Shown: positions 34,549 to 46,184 of the stretch, in pieces
How positions within the stretch are numbered: position 1 is the first letter of the stretch
How the letters are laid out: each line of letters opens with the position of its first letter
Assembly (NCBI RefSeq): GCF_000004825.1
Contig: NW_008805071.1
Location: forward strand, 1,178,001 to 1,242,000
DNA: 64,000 nucleotides
Reading direction: 5' to 3'
Source of the DNA: Heterostelium album PN500
Taxonomy: Eukaryota; Evosea; Eumycetozoa; Acytosteliales; Acytosteliaceae
The notes under the pieces: generated by a model
What the model was told of the DNA's origin: nothing
Database searches by the model: none
What the model saw: only the letters and a program-made list of their open reading frames with translations
Made by a program: the position numbers and the translations under genes

Positions 34549-35454
34549 CTAAATGGTTCTCTCTTTAACGGTACCATCTTGTTGTCCGAAATAAGCACGT
34601 GAAGCCATGTTTACGAAAAGTCCGGTCTCTACTACACCCGGAATCATTTTGATTTTGGTTGCCAGTTCGGCGACGTTAGAGATCGACTCGAATTGTGCGT
34701 CGATGATAAAGTTGGCGTTGTCACTCACCACTGGACCGGCCTTGTTGACTGCCATTCTCAAGACTGGCTTGAGTGACATCGAACTGAGTTTGTTCATAAC
34801 GGGCACGTATGCCATTGGCACCACCTCGATTGGGATACCACGCTTCCACTGCTGACCGAACGCCTGGCTGTCCTTGGTGAAGTCGGCAACGATTACCAAA
34901 CGCTTCGAGGCAGCGGCGACGATCTTCTCTTGCAGCTGGCAAGCACCGCCACCCTTGATACAATTCAACTGTGAATCGACTTCGTCGGCACCGTCGATGG
35001 TGATATCGAGCTCGGGTGTACGCGACAAGTCAGAGAGTGTCAAGCCGGCGTTGACAATGAGTTGTGTCGATTGGAATGAAGTTGGCACACAAATGACATC
35101 CAAACCCAACTCTTTGATACGATCTACAACATATTTAATAGTGGAGCCACTTCCAATACCAACACGCAATCCACTCTTTAAATTATCATCGACAGCTTTG
35201 TAACCAGCCAATTTCTTTGCTTTCTCTAAAATTTCTTTATCCATTTTTACACTACTAACTGTATCTATTATATATTTATTATAATTATTTATATTATAAT
35301 ATCTGTTACTACTGTTGTTGTTGTTTTTATTCAAAAATAACTTTGTTGTTGTTGTTGTTGTAGCAGTGGAATTACAACACTTTACATTAGTTGCTGTTTT
35401 TGTTGTGAAATTTAAATTTCTTAAACCGAGATGAACAACACCTAATTTAAACAT
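34549..35454 (-). CDS. rpiA: Ribose-5-phosphate isomerase A
   Basis: Single exon, 301 aa. It interconverts ribose 5-phosphate and ribulose 5-phosphate in the non-oxidative pentose phosphate pathway. From residue 71 the match is complete: GLRVGIGSGSTIKYVVDR (phosphate loop), PTSFQSTQLI, LDITIDGADEVD (catalytic Asp), KGGGACQLQEKIVAAAS (Lys and Glu of the site) and PGVVETGLFVNMA. Family members are 220-240 aa, and 231 aa remain if translation starts at Met71 (codon 35242-35244). The 70-residue extension is Asn/Thr/Lys-rich, nearly without acids, and could be a mitochondrial presequence; the Met71 start would give the cytosolic enzyme. Confidence 0.95.
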   Translation of the reverse strand: MFKLGVVHLGLRNLNFTTKTATNVKCCNSTATTTTTTKLFLNKNNNNSSNRYYNINNYNKYIIDTVSSVKMDKEILEKAKKLAGYKAVDDNLKSGLRVGIGSGSTIKYVVDRIKELGLDVICVPTSFQSTQLIVNAGLTLSDLSRTPELDITIDGADEVDSQLNCIKGGGACQLQEKIVAAASKRLVIVADFTKDSQAFGQQWKRGIPIEVVPMAYVPVMNKLSSMSLKPVLRMAVNKAGPVVSDNANFIIDAQFESISNVAELATKIKMIPGVVETGLFVNMASRAYFGQQDGTVKERTI

Positions 35455-36269
35455 TTTTTTTTTATTTTTTTTATTTTTTAATCGCGCATGTCATGTCATG
35501 ACTTTATTCTTTACTCCATAGATCTATGAGTGTATTCTCGTCGGGATTAAATTTCGAAAAAAAAAAACTGTTGAAAGGAATATGAATGACTTTTTTGTTT
35601 TTTTTTATTTAATCGGATAAATAGACAATTTAATTCAAAAATAAATCATGTTTAATCAATATTTGCAAAGCAAGTCTCGCTCTACAAAAATAAAATTATC
35701 TTTGAAATATTTTAATTTATCTTAAAGATTTTATTTTTTTTAACTGGAAATCAAATCTTGTACACATCATCATTTTTGCTTATTTTCAAAAAATATAGTT
35801 GTATTTTTATGTTAAATTTTTTTTTGGTCCTGGCTTTCTACCTAAAAGACAATGAAAATTTTTTGTTAAAAAAACGAAATTGTACAATAACCAGATACCA
35901 TTTCCAAAAACAATAGATTTTTGCAATAAATCAGTGATTGGGTGACCTCAAAAAAACTTACAAACTTATTTATTGTTGATTTTTTTTTGACCTCAAATAT
36001 CTAAAAAAATTGTTTGATTTTTTTTTTAAACAACTGAGACTGTACTGTGTTATTGAGTAGTATATCAAAAATCCAATAAAAAAATATCAGGTTGAAAAAA
36101 ATTTAAAGAGTTTTGACCTCATCAAAAATCAATCAATCAATCAAACATCTAAATAAAATAAAATCATTTTCTATTTTTTTTCTTATATAATCTTATATAT
36201 CTATCTAAGAATTAATAACTTTTTTTTTATATTTATCAACAAAATAAAAATAGAGTTGTAAAAAAAAAG
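35455..36269. other. Intergenic region between divergent genes
   Basis: Upstream DNA of rpiA and the arrestin-FYVE gene, with many A/T homopolymers. A CAAT-type tetranucleotide repeat lies near 36126-36143. No gene seen. Confidence 0.45.
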
Positions 36270-37778
36270 ATGGATTTCAAAGTTACTGTAAAAGGTGATC
36301 CACATTTAGCGAATGAAGCATTTTTGAATACAAACGATTCATTTGCTGCTAGCAATGTTGCTTTTATGGGAACAACTTCCGCTGTCAACGGTATGATGAA
36401 TGTCGTCGGTAGCATGGTCAATGCCGTAGCGGAAGTCGTCGAACACGCATTCGTGCCAATCGACACCAGAAACAAGATCTGGGTCACTATGAACCAACCA
36501 TCGTATGTCGGTGGTGACATGATCAGTGGAACCGTTGAGATGGACTGTCTCGTCCCATTCTTTGCCAAGGGTGTCTTGGTGAAATTCAAGGGATTCGAGC
36601 GTGTCTGGCTGCAGGAGCACCGTCTCGAGACCGAGGGAGAAGGCTCGAACAAGCGTACCGTCCAGAAAACCATCGATCACAAAGAGAACAAAGAGTTCTT
36701 CCGTTCGACCATCTGTGTCTACCCACACCAAGGAAATGTCAATCCCGGTCACTATTCGTTCCCCTTCCAATATCAGCTGCCACCAACCCTCCCAGGAACT
36801 TTCTGTGAGGACGGCAAAGACGCTCAGGGACACTACTCTGCCAAGATTCTCTACAAGGTGAAAGCAACTGTCGACGTTGCTCACCGTCACGACCTCAAGT
36901 TCACCACTCGTCTCATTGTGAACGAGCGTTGCAACGAGTTGGTCAAGCCATCGTTTGCCGAAAATCGTAAGTCGTTCATGTTGACCAAGGGTAAGCTCGT
37001 CGCCAAGGCCTGGCTCAACAAGAATGCCTACTTCCCAGGAGAGACACTCGTCAATAAGCTAAAGATAAACAACACCTCTGTCAAACCGACACGTCGTATC
37101 TCGTTGAAGGTTCACCATCGTATGGAGTTGCGCGCTCACCTCTACCACCGTACCATCAACCACGTCGTCTACAAACAAGAATACCCAGGTATCAATCCAT
37201 GTTTCTACGGTAAGCGTTACTTGCCATTCAACATTCCAGTCGACCTCAAACCATCGTCCACCCTTGGTGATCATGCCAAATCGTCGTACACCCTTGAGGT
37301 GGAATTCGATATTCCGGGTGCCATCGATCTCTCTGTCAATTTGCCACTTACTCTGTTCGCACCACAATTCATGTACTCTGCCATTCCAAATCAACCACCA
37401 GGTGCACCATTGCCACCCGATGTCAGCTACCGTCATCCATGGGAAGACGAAGACAAGGTCAAGAATTGCCGCAAGTGCAACACCAGTTTCTCGTTGTTCA
37501 ATCGTAAGCATCACTGTCGTCACTGCATGAAGGTGTTCTGCGGCAAGTGCACAGAGAAGCAAACACCAATCACCAAATTAGCTTATCCCAAACCAGTCAA
37601 AGTTTGTGACGACTGCTATCCAGTCGCCATGAACGGTGGTGTCAAGTATCAATCAGCCAAGGCTTTGGCTGCTGCCTATCAAGAATCGGTCAACCAATAT
37701 TATGCTCAATACACTCAACAATATCCATGGTTAGCTCAACAACAACAACCTTTACAACCAGCAGTTGCCCCACAATAA
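36270..37778 (+). CDS. Arrestin-domain protein with FYVE zinc finger (Adc family)
   Basis: Single exon, 502 aa. Dictyostelids use Adc proteins as arrestin-like adaptors on early endosomes and receptors. Residues about 60-375 form the two arrestin lobes (VTMNQPSYVGGDMISGTVEM, then KAWLNKNAYFPGETLVNKL). Residues about 385-455 form a FYVE domain: WEDEDKVKNC, RKHHCRHC (basic PI3P pocket) and the remaining CxxC pairs (CGKC, CDDC). The tail is Gln/Ala/Tyr-rich. The arrestin plus FYVE combination is that of AdcA, but without its His-rich part, so I give no symbol. PI3P on endosomes is the expected membrane target. Codon use is GC-rich, suggesting high expression. Confidence 0.9.
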   Translation: MDFKVTVKGDPHLANEAFLNTNDSFAASNVAFMGTTSAVNGMMNVVGSMVNAVAEVVEHAFVPIDTRNKIWVTMNQPSYVGGDMISGTVEMDCLVPFFAKGVLVKFKGFERVWLQEHRLETEGEGSNKRTVQKTIDHKENKEFFRSTICVYPHQGNVNPGHYSFPFQYQLPPTLPGTFCEDGKDAQGHYSAKILYKVKATVDVAHRHDLKFTTRLIVNERCNELVKPSFAENRKSFMLTKGKLVAKAWLNKNAYFPGETLVNKLKINNTSVKPTRRISLKVHHRMELRAHLYHRTINHVVYKQEYPGINPCFYGKRYLPFNIPVDLKPSSTLGDHAKSSYTLEVEFDIPGAIDLSVNLPLTLFAPQFMYSAIPNQPPGAPLPPDVSYRHPWEDEDKVKNCRKCNTSFSLFNRKHHCRHCMKVFCGKCTEKQTPITKLAYPKPVKVCDDCYPVAMNGGVKYQSAKALAAAYQESVNQYYAQYTQQYPWLAQQQQPLQPAVAPQ

Positions 37779-38450
37779 ATAAATTCCAGACATATAATAA
37801 CAAAACAAAACAAAATAAAACAAACTTATATATATAAATAATTATTAAAATTATTATTGTCTAGAACCTGGAATCTAGAACAATAATAATAAGGTTAGGT
37901 TTTTGTTTTTTCCTTATTTTTTTTTTTTTTTCCAAAAAATGTTTGCCAGGCAATATCGTTGATCAAAAAAAAACATTAAAAAAAAGAATATGGTTACAAA
38001 TATTTATTTTTATTCGTTTCAGTGATTTCAGATATTGGTGATCTCTTTCTTCTTAGATTGTAATATTTAGCTTGCTTTATCTGTAAACTTTGGCGAATAT
38101 GTTGCTCTAACAATACAAATTCATTAATGCATTAACTTTAACAGTTAGATGAATTTAAATCATTTCGATCAAATATTCCCACAAACCGAAAAAAATTTAA
38201 ATTTTTAGCAAAAAAATAACGCCGTTATGTAACGGATTAATTTTGACACACCATTTTGATTTTTACAATTTAAATTTCCGATTATTAGGGGTACAAAATG
38301 ATTGCATATGATTTTACTTTTCCAATAATAAATTTCTTGGAATAGGTATGTTGTGATCATTGGATTTAAAGATAAATAAAAATTATATATACTATAAATA
38401 ATATTAAGATTAATAACTATATAGTTTGTGAAAATAAAATATTTAATTGA
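37779..38450. other. Intergenic region
   Basis: 3' flank of the arrestin-FYVE gene and promoter of the RNR gene. A short palindromic CTAGAACCTGGAATCTAG motif at about 37860-37878. No gene seen. Confidence 0.45.
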
Positions 38451-39422
38451 ATGATGCAAGAAGAACCAATTTTAAAAGAGAATAAAGATAGATTCGTTCT
38501 GTTTCCCATTAAACATCAAGATGTCTGGAAGTTTTACAAGAAAGCGGAAGCATCGTTTTGGACAGCGGAGGAGATTGACTTGGCACCCGATCTAAGAGAT
38601 TGGCAAGATAAACTGAACGATAACGAACGATATTTTATTAGCAATGTTCTGGCGTTTTTCGCTGCTTCCGACGGTATAGTAAATGAGAATCTGGCAACAC
38701 GCTTCATGTCCGAAGTGCAGATACCAGAGGCTCGTTGTTTCTATGGCTTCCAAATCGCTATGGAGAACATTCATTCCGAGACCTACAGCTTATTGATCGA
38801 TACCTATATTCAGAATCCAGCCGAGAAGACAAAGTTGTTCAATGCAATCGAGACAATTCCATGTGTACAGAAGAAAGCTAATTGGGCACTGAAATGGATA
38901 TCTAATTCCACATCATTTGCAGAGAGACTAGTAGCTTTCGCCGCTGTTGAAGGTATTTTCTTTTCCGGTAGTTTTTGTTCTATTTTTTGGCTGAAAAAGA
39001 GGAATTTGATGTCAGGACTATGCTCATCCAACGAGTTTATTAGCCGTGATGAAGGATTACATTGTCAGTTTGCATGTCTTCTCTATTCTAAATTGGTAAA
39101 TAAGCTAGATGCCAAAACAATTGAATCAATTATTCGTGATGCTGTAGATTGTGAGAAGGAGTTTATCACTCAGTCACTTCCGGTCGATCTAATTGGGATG
39201 AACAACCGCCTTATGTCCGAGTATATCGAATTTGTCGCCGATCATCTCATTGTTGCTCTTGGCTACAAGAAGATCTACAACACTGCCAACCCATTCGATT
39301 GGATGGAGTTAATCTCTATTGACACCAGAACAAACTTTTTCGAACATCGCAATACGTCATACACCATACCAGGTGTTGCAGTCAAATCAACCTATGAATT
39401 TAATACAAATGCTGACTTTTAA
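38451..39422 (+). CDS. rnrB: Ribonucleoside-diphosphate reductase small subunit R2
   Basis: Single exon, 323 aa. It carries the di-iron/tyrosyl radical used by the large subunit to make dNDPs. Marks: [26 protein letters not shown] (iron ligands Asp and Glu nearby), [22 protein letters not shown] (ligands Glu and His and the radical Tyr), [24 protein letters not shown] and the C-terminal tail NTNADF that docks on R1. An in-frame ATG pair at 38451-38456 leaves the start ambiguous by one codon. Length is slightly under the family mean because the N-terminal tail is short, so the cell-cycle KEN box seen in animals is absent. Confidence 0.95.
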   Translation: MMQEEPILKENKDRFVLFPIKHQDVWKFYKKAEASFWTAEEIDLAPDLRDWQDKLNDNERYFISNVLAFFAASDGIVNENLATRFMSEVQIPEARCFYGFQIAMENIHSETYSLLIDTYIQNPAEKTKLFNAIETIPCVQKKANWALKWISNSTSFAERLVAFAAVEGIFFSGSFCSIFWLKKRNLMSGLCSSNEFISRDEGLHCQFACLLYSKLVNKLDAKTIESIIRDAVDCEKEFITQSLPVDLIGMNNRLMSEYIEFVADHLIVALGYKKIYNTANPFDWMELISIDTRTNFFEHRNTSYTIPGVAVKSTYEFNTNADF

Positions 39423-39563
39423 AATGATAAATACAACTATTACAATCTATTTCCATTGGTCATATTTAATATTTAATAATAAATTCATTCTTATAAATAA
39501 TACTTTTTTTTTTATCTTTTATTTTCTTTTCAAATTAATTTAATATTCTTTTTTTTTCTTCTC

Positions 39564-42500
39564 TTATGCTTTCTCTACATAGTTGGATGGGAACATTCCA
39601 ACTTTACCTCTTAGATCACCTTGCCACCAATCGTTATCAACTTTCTTTACCAATATAATGATATCGTTTTCTTTAAAGGTAAGCTCGTCTGGTTGTTGAG
39701 CATCGTAGTCGTACACTGCTTTGTATTTTTCAGCGGGTGGTGCTGCTGGCTTGGCAGCTGCTGGTTTTGGTCCACCAGCTGGTTTGGGTGCTCCTGGTGT
39801 TGGGAGAGGTCCTCCTCTTCCTCCTGGTGGTTTGGCAGCACCTGGAGTTGGCATTGGCTTGCCGGCACCTGGGGTTGGCATTGGCTTGACAGCGCCAGGA
39901 GTTGGCATTGGTTTGGCGGCACCTGGAGTAGGCATTGGCTTGGCAGCACCTGGGGTTGGCATTGGTTTGGCAGCACCTGGAGTTGGCATGGTTTTGGCAA
40001 CACCTGGAGTTGGCATTGGTTTCGCTGGAGCACCTCCTGGAGCCGGTGCCATCTTCTTGGCGCCTGGGGTTGGCATTGGTTTCGCTGGAGCACCTCCTGG
40101 AGCTGGAGCCATCTTCTTGGCACCTCCTGGTGTGGGCATTGGCTTGGATGCGGCAGCCTTTGGTTTGATGGCACCTGGTGGTGGCAGTTTCTTGGGTGCA
40201 CCGCTTCCACTTCCACCGCCGCTGCTCAAGTTACGACTTGGATTCTTACGTGGTTTGTTGACGGTGGTTGAAGGTGGCAACTGTGAAGCAATATGCACAG
40301 TATTCTTCTTGAAGAATGGTTCCTTGTGCATCTCGTCCTTGAGGAACTTACAAGTATTGTTACTCTTCTTTTTCTTTTGATATTCGACTTCCGGCGAGAA
40401 GTTGATTGGTAGTTGTGAACCTTTGGTCTTGTTGATGAGTGCAACCAACTCGGTCTTGAAGTCACAACACATGGCAATATCGAAATCCATTGGAGCGTGG
40501 ATAAAGAGATAGTTATCACCGATATTGGACATGGTGAACGATTGTACCTCTGAGAGTGGAAGACGACGATCCAACAAGTATTGTGCGAGATTCTTCTTTT
40601 GTTTGAGTTTGATCAAATAGATTGCCTGTTTGGTCATAATGAAGAATCTTGGACTCATCTTGTTACCCGACAACAGCGGATGTACGATAATCTGGCACTT
40701 GGCAGAGAAGACAACCTCTTCGTTACGACCTTCGGCCATAGCGTCGAGTAAATAGGTCTGAGAACGAACGTCTAAGTAGTCTCCATAGAACTTTCTGACG
40801 CTAATCATTGAGAAACGTTGACGCTCCTTTCTGCCTTGAATAAGCTGTTCGGTTTGCATACGTAAATCAAAGTATGGACTGGCTTGTTTCCAGGCGCGGT
40901 AGTAACCCTGGATGGTTTGGGCGCAACGCTGACGATAGAGTTTGTAGTTACGGAAAGCATTTTTAATACGATTGGAACACTCGTATTGGAATGCCTTGTA
41001 GTTACGATAGGCGTTCTTGATACGCGATGCCATGTCGTGCCAGTAACGCTCACGTGTCTCTTCGAGTGCGAACAACATCTCTGGATAACGGATGAAAATC
41101 TTTGTCTTACCGATTTGGTATTGCGATTGCTCGACATTTTGCGACTGGAGAATGGCACGACAACCACCGAGTGCGTCACCCTTCCAGATGTTGGCACCGG
41201 CATAACAAGTCTTGTCGGACAACAAGTAGTAACGCTCCATGAACTTCTGGAAGAAAGTACGGTATGCGAAACCGGCACGACGCACCTTGATATTATCGAG
41301 CAAACCAAGATATTTAATTTGATGGAGCACACGAGGACCGTCGAAAACATTGGGTTTCTTGATATCGTTGGACTTGAGACAACGGATATAATGTGGAGTG
41401 GACTTCATCAAAGTCGATACCAAATCGTTGGCTTGTGATTTAATTTTGAAACCGGCTGTTGTTGGCAGCTTTTTGGAGTCTTGGTCGATGACATCGGGGA
41501 ACAATCCAACCAGAAATTGGTTGGTTGAAATCTGTAGCAACTCCAAATGATCCTTGAGAAGAGTGTCCTTGTTCTTTTCGATCATTCCAGCACCTTCGTA
41601 GATGACGTCACCGGCGTAATGTTTAACGCAGAAAGCGTTACCACGAGCATCGAAATGAGGATTGGACTTACAACCTGCGATACGCTGGAGCAACGACTTG
41701 TCAGCACCGTCCGACTGCGAATGGACAGCACGGCAAACGTCGTCGAGAATCGAGAAGATTCCAGGTGGATTCTTACCCTCGATCAACTCACACACAATCT
41801 TGTTGTCAAAGAATTGAATTGGCTCCCATTTGATACCTTCACGGACGTACTCCTCCTGCTCCATCTTCAGGGTGAACTCAATGAAGATCTGTTGGAGCTT
41901 CTCATTGACATAGTTGATACAGAACTGTTCGAATCCATTACGGTCAAACACTTCGAAACCGTAGATATCGAGGACACCAATCATAAGACCGACGTTTGGA
42001 TTCTCCATGGCCTGGTTGACACGCTCCACCAGCCAATTGAAAAGACGGTCGTAAATTGCCTTGGCGAGCGCATCACGACCAGAGATAGCCTGTGTTTTGT
42101 TGAGTGGAACATTGTATTGAGTTCCACGTTGATTTCCATGTTTGGTCTCCAACTGTCTCACTTCGAGGGTGGTCTTCAAGAAGTTGGCTGGAACATTGAG
42201 GAGCTGTGCGGTGAACTCCAGTACCGATTGATCGGCAACACTCGACTTGTCACCTGCCTGCTCGATAAAGTCGACATTTCCAAGCCAGAGAATACCGGCG
42301 ATCAACTTGAAAATATTGTATTGTTCCTGTGCGGTGATACCAATGACATTCATGGCGTGACGAGTGGCGGCAAACTCCTCGACGTCGTCGACACCATCTA
42401 TGTCCAGAGTGTTACCTTTGGTGAGATATGCGAAATTCTCTGGGCCGTAGATACCAAACTCCTCTTGCTCCTTCTTGGTGGCACCACGACAGAACTGATA

Positions 42501-43238
42501 GAAAATATGGAAATTACGCTCACCATTCAACTGGAAAACCACTCTGGATTTCTCTAGCAAATAGTTTGTAATCTTTCCACCCTCTGGTTCATTGGTCTTA
42601 TTGAACTGAATTTCAAAATACTTTCCGAAACGCGATGAATTATTGTTACGCAGTGTCTTGGCATTTCCAAAAGCTTCCAAGAGCGGATTGGTTTCCAAAA
42701 TAATAGATTTAACATGCTCCACCTTTTTATTACTGGTACTACCTTTCTCACCACTAACCTCTGCTATATATTGCATAATCTTTTTAGCTGCTTCAGTCTA
42801 TAGAATTATTATATGAATAGAAATAAAAATATTTAGAATTCACTGAATCTATCTATTATAATTTAATATCAATCGGAATTTTGTTTAAAAACTTACTTTT
42901 CCAGCACCGGATTCACCTGAAATAATAACACATTGATTTTCTTTTTCGTTAATCATGGAACGGTATGTTTGTTCGGCAATGGAGAAGACGTGTGGTGGCA
43001 ATTCAATACGTGACTTTCCTTCGTATTCATGGAGGATCTCGTCAGTGTAGATTGGAATTGGTTTGAATGGATTGACAGAGATCAATACATCACCGATATT
43101 GGTATAGATGATATCTTTTTCGAATCTTTTTTTCAAGTTTTCCAAGATCTGATCGTTGGTAACCTTTGAAAGGAGGGTCATATCATCGAGACCCTCATTC
43201 TTCATGGCGTTATTCCATTCTGGTTTTTTATTTGCCAT
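39564..43238 (-). CDS. Long-tailed class I myosin heavy chain
   Basis: Two exons, 42897-43238 and 39564-42797, giving 1191 aa; the intron cuts the P-loop between GESGAGK and T. Motor domain to about residue 700 ([22 protein letters not shown] switch 1, DIYGFEVF switch 2). The TEDS-rule residue is Thr in the sequence RGTQYNVP, so activation by PAK-like myosin I kinases is expected. Two or three degenerate IQ motifs follow, then TH1 membrane-binding domain, a TH2 Gly/Pro/Ala region of repeated KPMPTPGAA units and a C-terminal SH3 ([16 protein letters not shown]). This is the amoeboid MyoB/C/D design that drives actin-based protrusion and phagocytosis at membranes; I cannot choose between the paralogues. 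Confidence 0.93.
39838..40147 (-). repeat. Coding minisatellite in the myosin TH2 region
   Basis: About a dozen imperfect 24-33 bp units encode K(P/T)MPTPG or KKMAPAPG blocks. Units differ by a few bases and by the Ala/Val/Gly linker, as expected of repeat slippage inside a frame-kept coding region. The long antisense frames over this stretch are a consequence of the repeat. Confidence 0.85.
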
Positions 43239-43991
43239 GGTTTATTATTGTTATTGTTGTTGTCTTTGTTTATAAATATATAATATCAACAAAGTTTAAT
43301 TTAATGTTACAAAAGTTTTGTTTGTTTTTTTTAATTTAAAATAATAAATAATATAAATAATATAAGTAGAAATACAAAATTTTATTATTTTTTATTTATT
43401 TTATATAAGTATATAATATATATTATAAATATAAGATATAAGATTTATAGATTATATATAAATATAAAATAATAAGTAATACTAATAATAATTCGAATTA
43501 TTAGTATGAATTTTATGAAAACTAAAAATCAATCAACATCTGATTAGTGTATTATCATTAACCCATACAACTTAATCAAATCAATCATCAACCCAAAATT
43601 AAAAAAATGATCATGCAGTGGCTTTTTTTTCAATAAAATTTTTTTAATTTGATTTTTTTTTTTTTTTAGCTTAATTTCAATGAATGGTTGTGAAGTCAAA
43701 CCATAAAAATTTCATAAAGGTAAAAAAGGCTGATCCAAATTTTAATGAATAAATATTAAAACTGGTTTTCCGTATTTTTTGTTTGTTTTTTTTCGATTTA
43801 TATTAAATTATATATATTATTATTTATTATTACAACATTGATTTGATTCTTTTCTATTCTATTTTTAAAATAACTATATTGCAATATTTATAGTTAATTA
43901 ATTTGATTTTGATTTTTGATTTTGATTTTGATTTTGTGTTTTGTTTTTTTTTTTGATTATTACTAAATAAATAAATATCTTTTATATTATT
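43239..43991. other. Intergenic region
   Basis: Upstream of the myosin gene and 3' of the ankyrin gene. Contains ATTTTG units at 43906-43936 and long A/T runs. No gene seen. Confidence 0.45.
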
Positions 43992-44697
43992 CTATTCATC
44001 GTCACTATCATTAGCAATCATATCACTGTGGAAACTTGAATTTGATGTTACTGGTTTCTTTTCTGTTCCTTCTTCTTCGTCTTCATCGTCATCAGCAAAT
44101 TCGTCTGGACTGAACTTTTGAGCTAAAATAATATATAATGAACATTTATAGATTAGGAATAGGTTATATAGAGATTGATTGATTATTAACTATTGACTTA
44201 CCAAGTTGTGCAGACTGTATTAATGCTTTCATATCTAATGATTTTGCAAGACCTAGTGCATTTTGCTTCATGTTGTTGGTAATGGATACATCACCACCAT
44301 TCTCAATTAAAAGGGTGGCAATATTGACGTGATTATACCATACGGCACGATGAAGAGGTGTTTCACCTGCACGATTCTGGAAATTTGGATTGGCACCCAA
44401 AATCAACAGTCTCTGTGATGTTTCATAGTGATTGAAAGTGGCACTGTAATGTAATGGAGTGTTTCCAAGTGCATCCGTTAGATTTGGATTGAAGTTATTC
44501 GCTCTCTTTCTCTGTTCGTAGAACTCTTCCAACATTGAAATATGATTCCTAAAATAAAAATATGAGGTTAACATCATCATCATCATCGAATCATATTTTA
44601 AACAATCATCATCACTACTACTATATTTGTTAATTAACTACTTTTTAGCGGCGGCAAAGATGATTTCATCTCCGAAAATCTCTTCTTCTTCTGTCAT
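43992..44697 (-). CDS. Small ankyrin-repeat protein
   Basis: Three exons: 44642-44697, 44202-44548, 43992-44122, giving 177 aa. The start MTEEEEIFGDEIIFAAAK comes from the short first exon. Exon 2 holds three ankyrin repeats with the TPLH core (NTPLHYSATFNHYETSQRLL, ETPLHRAVWYNHVNIATLL and a third, weaker one). Exon 3 is an acidic C-terminal tail ending SDDE. Size and layout resemble small eukaryotic ankyrin adaptors such as ANKRD49, but I make no firm orthology. Likely a protein-binding adaptor with no enzymatic part. Confidence 0.85.
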
Positions 44698-46085
44698 TCT
44701 TTTCTATTTCTTTTTTCAACCTTTGAGGTTATTTAAATATAAATATTGTTATAAATATAAAAGGAATGTTTAAATAAAAAAACTTTTTTTTAAGTTTAAG
44801 GAAATAAAAAAAAAATCAATTTAAATTAAAATTAAACTAAAAAAAAAATTTTAAATGAAATAAAAAAAAAAAAGAAATGGGTTTGTGTTTTTGTTTTTTT
44901 TTTTTCACTTTTTTTTGAAATAATTTTGATTTTCATCATCATTTTTTTTGATCATCAAATGATAGTTCTTATTTTTGATTTGATTTTTTTTTGTATTAAT
45001 TTTTTTCAAAAAAATAAAAATACAAAAAAAAATAAAAAAAAATTTAAAAATAAAAAATAAAAAAAAATAAGTAGGAAGATGCACACCATTCCTCTTACCC
45101 TTTTAAAAAGTGTTGCTTTATTGAAAAAGACGATTTATCAGTGCGAGCTTAACATTTGAAATTATATAATTATATATCTTATTTTTATAGTTTTTTAATT
45201 CATAAAACAAATTATAAATCTAAAAAGAAAAGAATATTTTAGCTCTGTACAATTCACCATCTTCAACCAAACACCCAAGATATCATTTTTTCATTCACAT
45301 TCACAATTCAATCAAAGGTAACCTAACTATAAATTAACAACTCTCAAAATTGTTTGATAAAAACTTTTGGATCTTTTATATATCACAGTAACACACACAA
45401 ACAAATATATTATAGCATATTTATTGTTTTTTGACACAGTAACACACCACCACCTGACAATTAATTTTAAAGATTCATTTATTAATCTCTTTTATAACAC
45501 CACACCCACATATTTATTATTGTCCAGCCAAATGATTATATAATATAGTTATATACTTTGTATAATAATAATAATAATAGTAATAATAATTTATTTATAA
45601 ACTGATCGAATTGTTTCGGTTAAAGAAATTCCACATATTGCACCACCTCTTACATATCATATCCATGTGGTGGTACTAGTTTTTTTTTTTCCAATGAATA
45701 TTGACCATCTTTAAAACAAAGTTTCGGTCGATGACTAGTTTTATCCACTTGTTTAACAAATATCAGATTATTACAGGTTTAATTAAAAAATAATAAATAA
45801 ATAATAATAATAAATGAGATGAACAAAATCATATTACAATTTAAACAAATTAATATGATTTCATTTTTAATTATTCCTTAATTTATATTTTATACTTTAT
45901 GTTGTTCTCTAATTGGAGTCTTAGTTTTTCAAATAATTAAAATAAAATAAAATAGAATAAGATAAAGATTAAGAATAGAATAAGAATAAGAATAGAATAG
46001 AAAAGAATAGTACAAATTATTTCTAACCAATTAAAAATAATAACAATAAAACAGGAATAGAATTATTTAAAGTTTCATTTATAAA
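44698..46085. other. Intergenic region, C-rich on the plus strand at 45240-45700
   Basis: 44698-45230 is almost pure A/T. From about 45240 the plus strand becomes C-rich and G-poor, as in long untranslated leaders of this genome. A possible donor CAAAG|GTAACC is at 45314-45321, so a non-coding 5' exon of the following locus is possible. No coding frame. Confidence 0.45.
45951..46010 (+). repeat. AGAAT/TAGAA pentanucleotide repeat
   Basis: About twelve imperfect AATAG/AAGAAT units just upstream of the orphan presequence exon. Confidence 0.75.
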
Positions 46086-46184
46086 ATGTTTAGAGCCTTA
46101 TTGAAAACTACACAATCTTCCAGCAAGTTTACTGGTCCAGTTAGACAACAACTTCGTATGTTTGCTACTGCAACAACTGGAGAT
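46086..46184 (+). CDS. Orphan first exon encoding a mitochondrial presequence
   Basis: ATG at 46086 opens 33 codons reading MFRALLKTTQSSSKFTGP then VRQQLRMFATATTGD, ended by a good donor GAT|GTAAGT. Arg/Lys/Ser-rich, no acids before the last residue, with an RMFAT-type cleavage region: a typical matrix presequence. No matching downstream coding exon is visible before the HMG-CoA reductase start at 46632. Splicing to possible acceptors in between adds at most about 25 codons before a stop. It may be a duplicated or rearranged first exon of a mitochondrial gene elsewhere, or the remnant of one. Confidence 0.55.

Noticed and set aside
36339-37562. Minus-strand frames of 145-183 codons
   Set aside because: Antisense to the GC-rich arrestin-FYVE gene; no family signal.
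39621-40380. Overlapping plus-strand Gly/Trp/Pro-rich frames of about 216 codons
   Set aside because: Shadows of the myosin TH2 minisatellite, open because of the repeat.
41547-42557. 336-codon plus-strand frame
   Set aside because: Antisense to the myosin motor domain; its composition follows from the codon bias of the minus-strand gene.
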